Assembly: GCA_021838585.1 (NCBI GenBank)
Contig: JAKCDE010000004.1
Coordinates: 1 to 64,000 of the forward strand
Reading direction: 5' to 3'
From: Nitrospirota bacterium
Lineage (GTDB): Bacteria > Nitrospirota_A > Leptospirillia > Leptospirillales > Leptospirillaceae
DNA length: 64,000 nucleotides
Program-made: the position numbers and the translations under genes
Notes under the pieces: model-generated
What the model was told of the DNA's origin: nothing
What the model saw: the letters and a program-made list of their open reading frames with translations, nothing else
The model's database searches: none
Shown: positions 60,743-64,000 of the stretch, in pieces
Position numbering within the stretch: the stretch's first letter is position 1
How the letters are laid out: each line of letters begins with the position of its first letter

Positions 60743-62837
60743 CCTTTTTCTCCAGCTTCAGGGCGCTTATCTTCTGTTCGGCAATCCTGGCCACCTCATC
60801 CCCGGAATACTGCCTGACGGTCTTCTCAAACCAGTCGAGAGCTTCCCTGGGATGGCCCTCGGACAGGGATATCTGGCCCAACTGGTAGGTGACCCACCCT
60901 CCGTGGGGACCGTTGGGGCAACAGGCCAGCATTTTCTGCCAGTAGCGTCGGGCCTCGGCCCGCTTTCCCCGCAGAAAGGATTCCTGGCCAAGATGAAAGA
61001 GGACCTCTGCGAGGAGTGGCTGATCCTTCGGATTGTCTTCGATTTCGGGAAGGGCGCGCTTGAGGAGGGCGAGCCCCCTTCCCGCATGTCCCGCCCGGAT
61101 ATCGAGAAGGCCAAGACGGGCCAGGCCCTTGCCCGGGTTATCCATGGGAAGTCCCGATTCGGACCAGCGGGAAAGAACCCGCTGCTCAAGCCCGGGGTTT
61201 TTCATGGTCCGCGCCAGTTCCTCGGCATTCGAGAACCATCTCTCCCGTCCCGGAGAAGGAATCGTCGAATCGATGGCGAGCATCATCGCCCATTGATAGG
61301 CCCGAACTTTCTGGCCGTCCTTCACCAGCCACCGGTAGCGAACTCTTCGTGCCTCCTCCCGGATGGCCGGGTCGCGAACGACGTCGAGGACGTTCGCTAG
61401 CACCTTTTCAGCGCGTTTCCTGTGACCGACCTTTCTCTCCGCCCTGGCCAGGACCAGATAGAGCGCAGCCCCTTGGGGATCCGTGGGAGGGGGAAGGCGG
61501 TAGCGGTAGGCCCGATAGAGGGCCAGAACCTTTCGGGCCCGAAGGGGTTTTGAAAAATGGGCGATCCGGCCCAGGACCAGCGTTTCCTCCTGTTTACGGA
61601 CCCTTTGTCCCAGCCGGGAGGCCGGATCGATCCGGCCCTCGAGCCGGGCGGACTCCCGGATTGCCTCCTCCCAGTCGCCCGCCTGAGCCTCAAGTCGGAT
61701 TCGAAGAAGGGTCGCTTCATTCGCGACTCTCTGGTTTCGCTCTTCCGGAGCGATCCGGCCGAGTTCCCGAATCGCCCGGGAAAGAAGCTCGGGCAGGTCC
61801 CGGCCTTTCTGTGCCGGAGATTCGCGCAGGAGGATCTGCCGCAACAGTTCGATCCGGGCCATATGGCTGGCGGTGCTGCCCGGATTGTCCGCCACAACGG
61901 CTCTCAAGCGGGCCCGTTCATGAGAGGGGAGGCCGAAACGTCCGGAAAGCCTGGCCAGGTAGTACTCGGCTTCTCCCGACCGGGGATCATCGGGAAACAG
62001 ACGCTCAAAACTCCGGAAAAGAACGGCAGCCCGATGGTTGTGATGAAGGGCGTAGGCGGTGCGGGCCAGCAGAAGAAGGGATCCCGGATGATGGTAGGGA
62101 TATCGTTTCGAGAGGGAAAGAGCGGCGAGGAAAGCGGATTCGGCACCCGGGAGATTCCCCCGATCCAGAAGGAGATGGCCCCGGAGATAGGCATAGCGGA
62201 GGCGGTCTTCTTTCGTGGCGTAGGAGCCCAGACGCGCCCGCGCTTCCTCCAGCATCGCCTCCGCCCTGCGGAGATTGCCCCGCTCCCGCCAGGAGTCGGC
62301 AATGGCGAGCCGGGCCCGGAAGCCCCATGGGCTTTCGGGGTATAGGGTGAGGAGACGCGAAAGGATCCCCCGCCCTTCCGCTCCGAATCGCTGACGGATG
62401 AGGTAGCGCCCCTCGCGGAAAAGGACCTCTCCCTTGTCCCAGCCCGGAGGGAGAACCGCCTCCGCCCTGCGGAAATAGACAAGGGGCTCCCTGAAGTTCC
62501 GGGCTCCTTTTTGCAGGGCCTTTCGGCCATGGATTCTGGCCAGCAGAAGAAGGGCAGGCCCCCGGTAAATCGAATGGGGATGGGAGGAAAGAAGTTCGGA
62601 GATGGCCTCTTCGGCCATTTTGAGGTGCTGGGATCTCAAATCCTTCCGCGCCACGGAAAGGAGTGTCAGATCGTCTTTCGGCCCTAACCTTCCCACGGGT
62701 GCGGGGGTCGTTCTTCCAAGGGCCCCCGTAGAGAATCCGGAAAGCGACAGGAAAACAGCGAGGCCCGCGAGGACGATGACACGATTTTTGGAGGCGACCT
62801 TCTTTGCCATCATTATCGTCTCTCTCCTTGGGTTCAT
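60729..62837 (-). CDS. Exported TPR-repeat protein in the regulatory operon
   Basis: A 702-residue protein. A basic start and hydrophobic stretch (VIVLAGLAVFLSLSGFSTGA) indicate export or a membrane anchor. The rest is a continuous helical solenoid of TPR-like repeats (KMAEEAISELLSSHPHSIYR, LRRAEAMLEEARARLGS, HPREALDWFEKTVRQYSG). No enzyme motif is seen. It sits between the two sigma-54 regulators and is coupled to the kinase. The start is ATG 62837, or the ATG pair at 62813/62810 after AAGGAGAGAG. Confidence 0.75.
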   Translation of the reverse strand: MNPRRETIMMAKKVASKNRVIVLAGLAVFLSLSGFSTGALGRTTPAPVGRLGPKDDLTLLSVARKDLRSQHLKMAEEAISELLSSHPHSIYRGPALLLLARIHGRKALQKGARNFREPLVYFRRAEAVLPPGWDKGEVLFREGRYLIRQRFGAEGRGILSRLLTLYPESPWGFRARLAIADSWRERGNLRRAEAMLEEARARLGSYATKEDRLRYAYLRGHLLLDRGNLPGAESAFLAALSLSKRYPYHHPGSLLLLARTAYALHHNHRAAVLFRSFERLFPDDPRSGEAEYYLARLSGRFGLPSHERARLRAVVADNPGSTASHMARIELLRQILLRESPAQKGRDLPELLSRAIRELGRIAPEERNQRVANEATLLRIRLEAQAGDWEEAIRESARLEGRIDPASRLGQRVRKQEETLVLGRIAHFSKPLRARKVLALYRAYRYRLPPPTDPQGAALYLVLARAERKVGHRKRAEKVLANVLDVVRDPAIREEARRVRYRWLVKDGQKVRAYQWAMMLAIDSTIPSPGRERWFSNAEELARTMKNPGLEQRVLSRWSESGLPMDNPGKGLARLGLLDIRAGHAGRGLALLKRALPEIEDNPKDQPLLAEVLFHLGQESFLRGKRAEARRYWQKMLACCPNGPHGGWVTYQLGQISLSEGHPREALDWFEKTVRQYSGDEVARIAEQKISALKLEKKDGKP

Positions 62838-62899
62838 CAGCCTCGGGATTCTCCGGAACGTGCGGACCGGGAGATCGGGGAACCCTCACCACTTCTTGC

Positions 62900-63976
62900 T
62901 CACGATATGCGGAATCGCCTGATTTTCTCGATCAATGTCGTTCGGTTGATTCCCAGGATTTCCGCGGCCTTTGAGCGATTTCCACTGGCTCGTTCAAGGG
63001 CCTGGAGAAGCAGGCTCCGCTCGAGGTCGCCCAGGAAGGACGCCAGGTTGAAGTCCTTTCCGAGAAGATCTCCTCCCATTGGGACCACCATCCTCTCCGC
63101 CCCGGCCGAAAACGGTTCCGGAGAAGAGTTTCTGGCCTCCGTCTCCATGATTTCCGGTTCCGCCTCGGGAGGGAGGAGGGGGGTTCCTTGCCGGCATATC
63201 TTTTCGGGGAGGTCGGAAATGTCGACTTTTTCTCCACCCGAAAGAACCAGGAGGCGTTCCATCACGTTTTCAAGCTCTCTCACATTTCCCGGCCATTCAT
63301 ACAGGGTCAGGGCATTCATGGCGGCGGGAGAGAGTGTGACCGGATCCCCCCGTCCTTCTTCCTGCCACCTTCTGATAAAAAAATCGATGAGAAGCGGGAT
63401 GTCTTCCGGGCGTTTGCGCAAGGGAGGAATTTCAACGGGAATGACGGCCAGCCTGTAGTAGAGATCCTCACGGAACCCACCAGAGCGGACCATTTCCTCG
63501 AGATTTCTGTGAGTGGCGGCCAGAACGCGGACGTTGGCGGTCCGGGGTTTTATCCCTCCCACCTTTTCATAGACTTTTTCCTGAAGAACCCGCAAAAGCT
63601 TGACCTGGAGGGTGACCGCCAACTCCCCGATCTCGTCAAAAAAAATGGTTCCTCCCTCCGCGACCTCGAATCGGCCGGCCCTTCCGTTCGACGCCCCGGT
63701 AAAGGCTCCTTTTTCATGGCCAAAGAGTTCGCTTTCCATGAGCCCCTCGGGAATGGCCCCGCAGTTAACCGGAACAAAGGGTGCGCGGGCTCTCGGACTT
63801 TCTTCGTGGAGGATCCGGGCGATTCTTTCCTTTCCCGTCCCGCTCTCTCCTGTAATCAGAACCGTAGACTCGCTCCTGGCCACGCGGGCGACCAGTTCAA
63901 GCAGTTCCGAAACCGGCCTGGATCGACCGATGAAGCGAACGGAAAAATCCGGGCGGGGGGAACCTTTCTTTGACAT
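62900..63976 (-). CDS. Sigma-54 activator without receiver domain (FleQ/FlrA-like)
   Basis: A 358-residue protein. The AAA+ domain starts at about residue 17 (VRFIGRSRPVSELLELVARV), with GESGTGKE, GAFTGA (HEKGAFTGASNGRAG), GTIFFDEIGE and the sensor WPGNVRELENVMERL. A Fis-type HTH (RASGNRSKAAEILGINRTTL) ends it. The N-terminal regulatory domain of FleQ/FlrA is missing, so activity may be controlled by a partner such as FlhG. ATG 63976 follows AAGGAG; the gene is complete. Confidence 0.9.
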   Translation of the reverse strand: MSKKGSPRPDFSVRFIGRSRPVSELLELVARVARSESTVLITGESGTGKERIARILHEESPRARAPFVPVNCGAIPEGLMESELFGHEKGAFTGASNGRAGRFEVAEGGTIFFDEIGELAVTLQVKLLRVLQEKVYEKVGGIKPRTANVRVLAATHRNLEEMVRSGGFREDLYYRLAVIPVEIPPLRKRPEDIPLLIDFFIRRWQEEGRGDPVTLSPAAMNALTLYEWPGNVRELENVMERLLVLSGGEKVDISDLPEKICRQGTPLLPPEAEPEIMETEARNSSPEPFSAGAERMVVPMGGDLLGKDFNLASFLGDLERSLLLQALERASGNRSKAAEILGINRTTLIEKIRRFRIS

Positions 63977-64000
63977 GGGTTCTCCTTCGGGTCCCAATAT

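Overview
The window is almost entirely one very large motility locus. Nearly every gene from 4213 to 63976 lies on the minus strand, so transcription runs from high to low coordinates. The base composition is fairly GC-rich. There is a full set of Gram-negative flagellar genes, including P and L rings, together with a heme-c chemoreceptor and an unusual CsrA-FliW protein. My best guess is a Nitrospirota bacterium, possibly a Leptospirillum-like iron oxidiser. That is inference from gene content and overall resemblance; no database was searched.

The left edge (1-4181, plus strand except the first gene) is ordinary chromosome: the 5' part of a TnpB-type transposon gene with an end hairpin, an inorganic pyrophosphatase, and a three-gene MacAB-type efflux set (ATPase, permease, adaptor). 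The adaptor converges on a small minus-strand operon (4213-5531) of two unknown proteins and a degenerate PilZ-like protein, which has a convincing sigma-70 promoter at 5588-5615. Next comes a glycosylation island (5698-14889): two GT9 enzymes, two CgeB-type enzymes (one with a Maf/DUF115-like N-terminus), a three-domain glycosyltransferase-methyltransferase-TPR protein and an unknown protein. It probably modifies flagellin.

Following transcription from the right, the order is as follows. A receiver-less sigma-54 activator, an exported TPR protein and a kinase/response-regulator pair (63976-58086) are followed by a sigma-54-type promoter and flgBC-fliEFGHIJ-motE-like-fliK-flgD-flgE (57952-47273). 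After a terminator and a second sigma-54 promoter come fliL-fliN-fliOPQR-flhBAFG (47100-38527), without fliM. fliA follows with its own sigma-70 promoter. A sigma-28-like promoter then precedes cheY-cheA-mcp-cheW-motAB, four accessory genes and flhX (37476-28850). After a roughly 0.8 kb gap, a third sigma-54 promoter precedes flgFGAHIJ and a flagellin (28036-22853). A sigma-28 promoter leads flgM-flgN-flgK-flgL-csrA.fliW (22748-18552), and another drives the second flagellin (18431-17604). fliD-fliS and a small fliT-position gene follow, and a fourth sigma-54 promoter precedes the glycosylation genes.

Read together, the promoters suggest a cascade. Sigma-54 with the two activators would make basal body, hook, export apparatus and glycosylation enzymes. 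FliA, made from a housekeeping promoter, would be held by FlgM until export begins and would then switch on flagellin, FlgM/K/L, CsrA-FliW and chemotaxis genes. CsrA-FliW probably couples flagellin translation to secretion: the flagellin leader carries repeated GGA motifs. The most unusual items are the fused csrA-fliW gene with an apparent AUU start and an internal fliW ribosome binding site, the heme-c chemoreceptor, the missing fliM, a possible second FliK/FlhB-type pair, and the glycosylation island with its own sigma-54 promoter.
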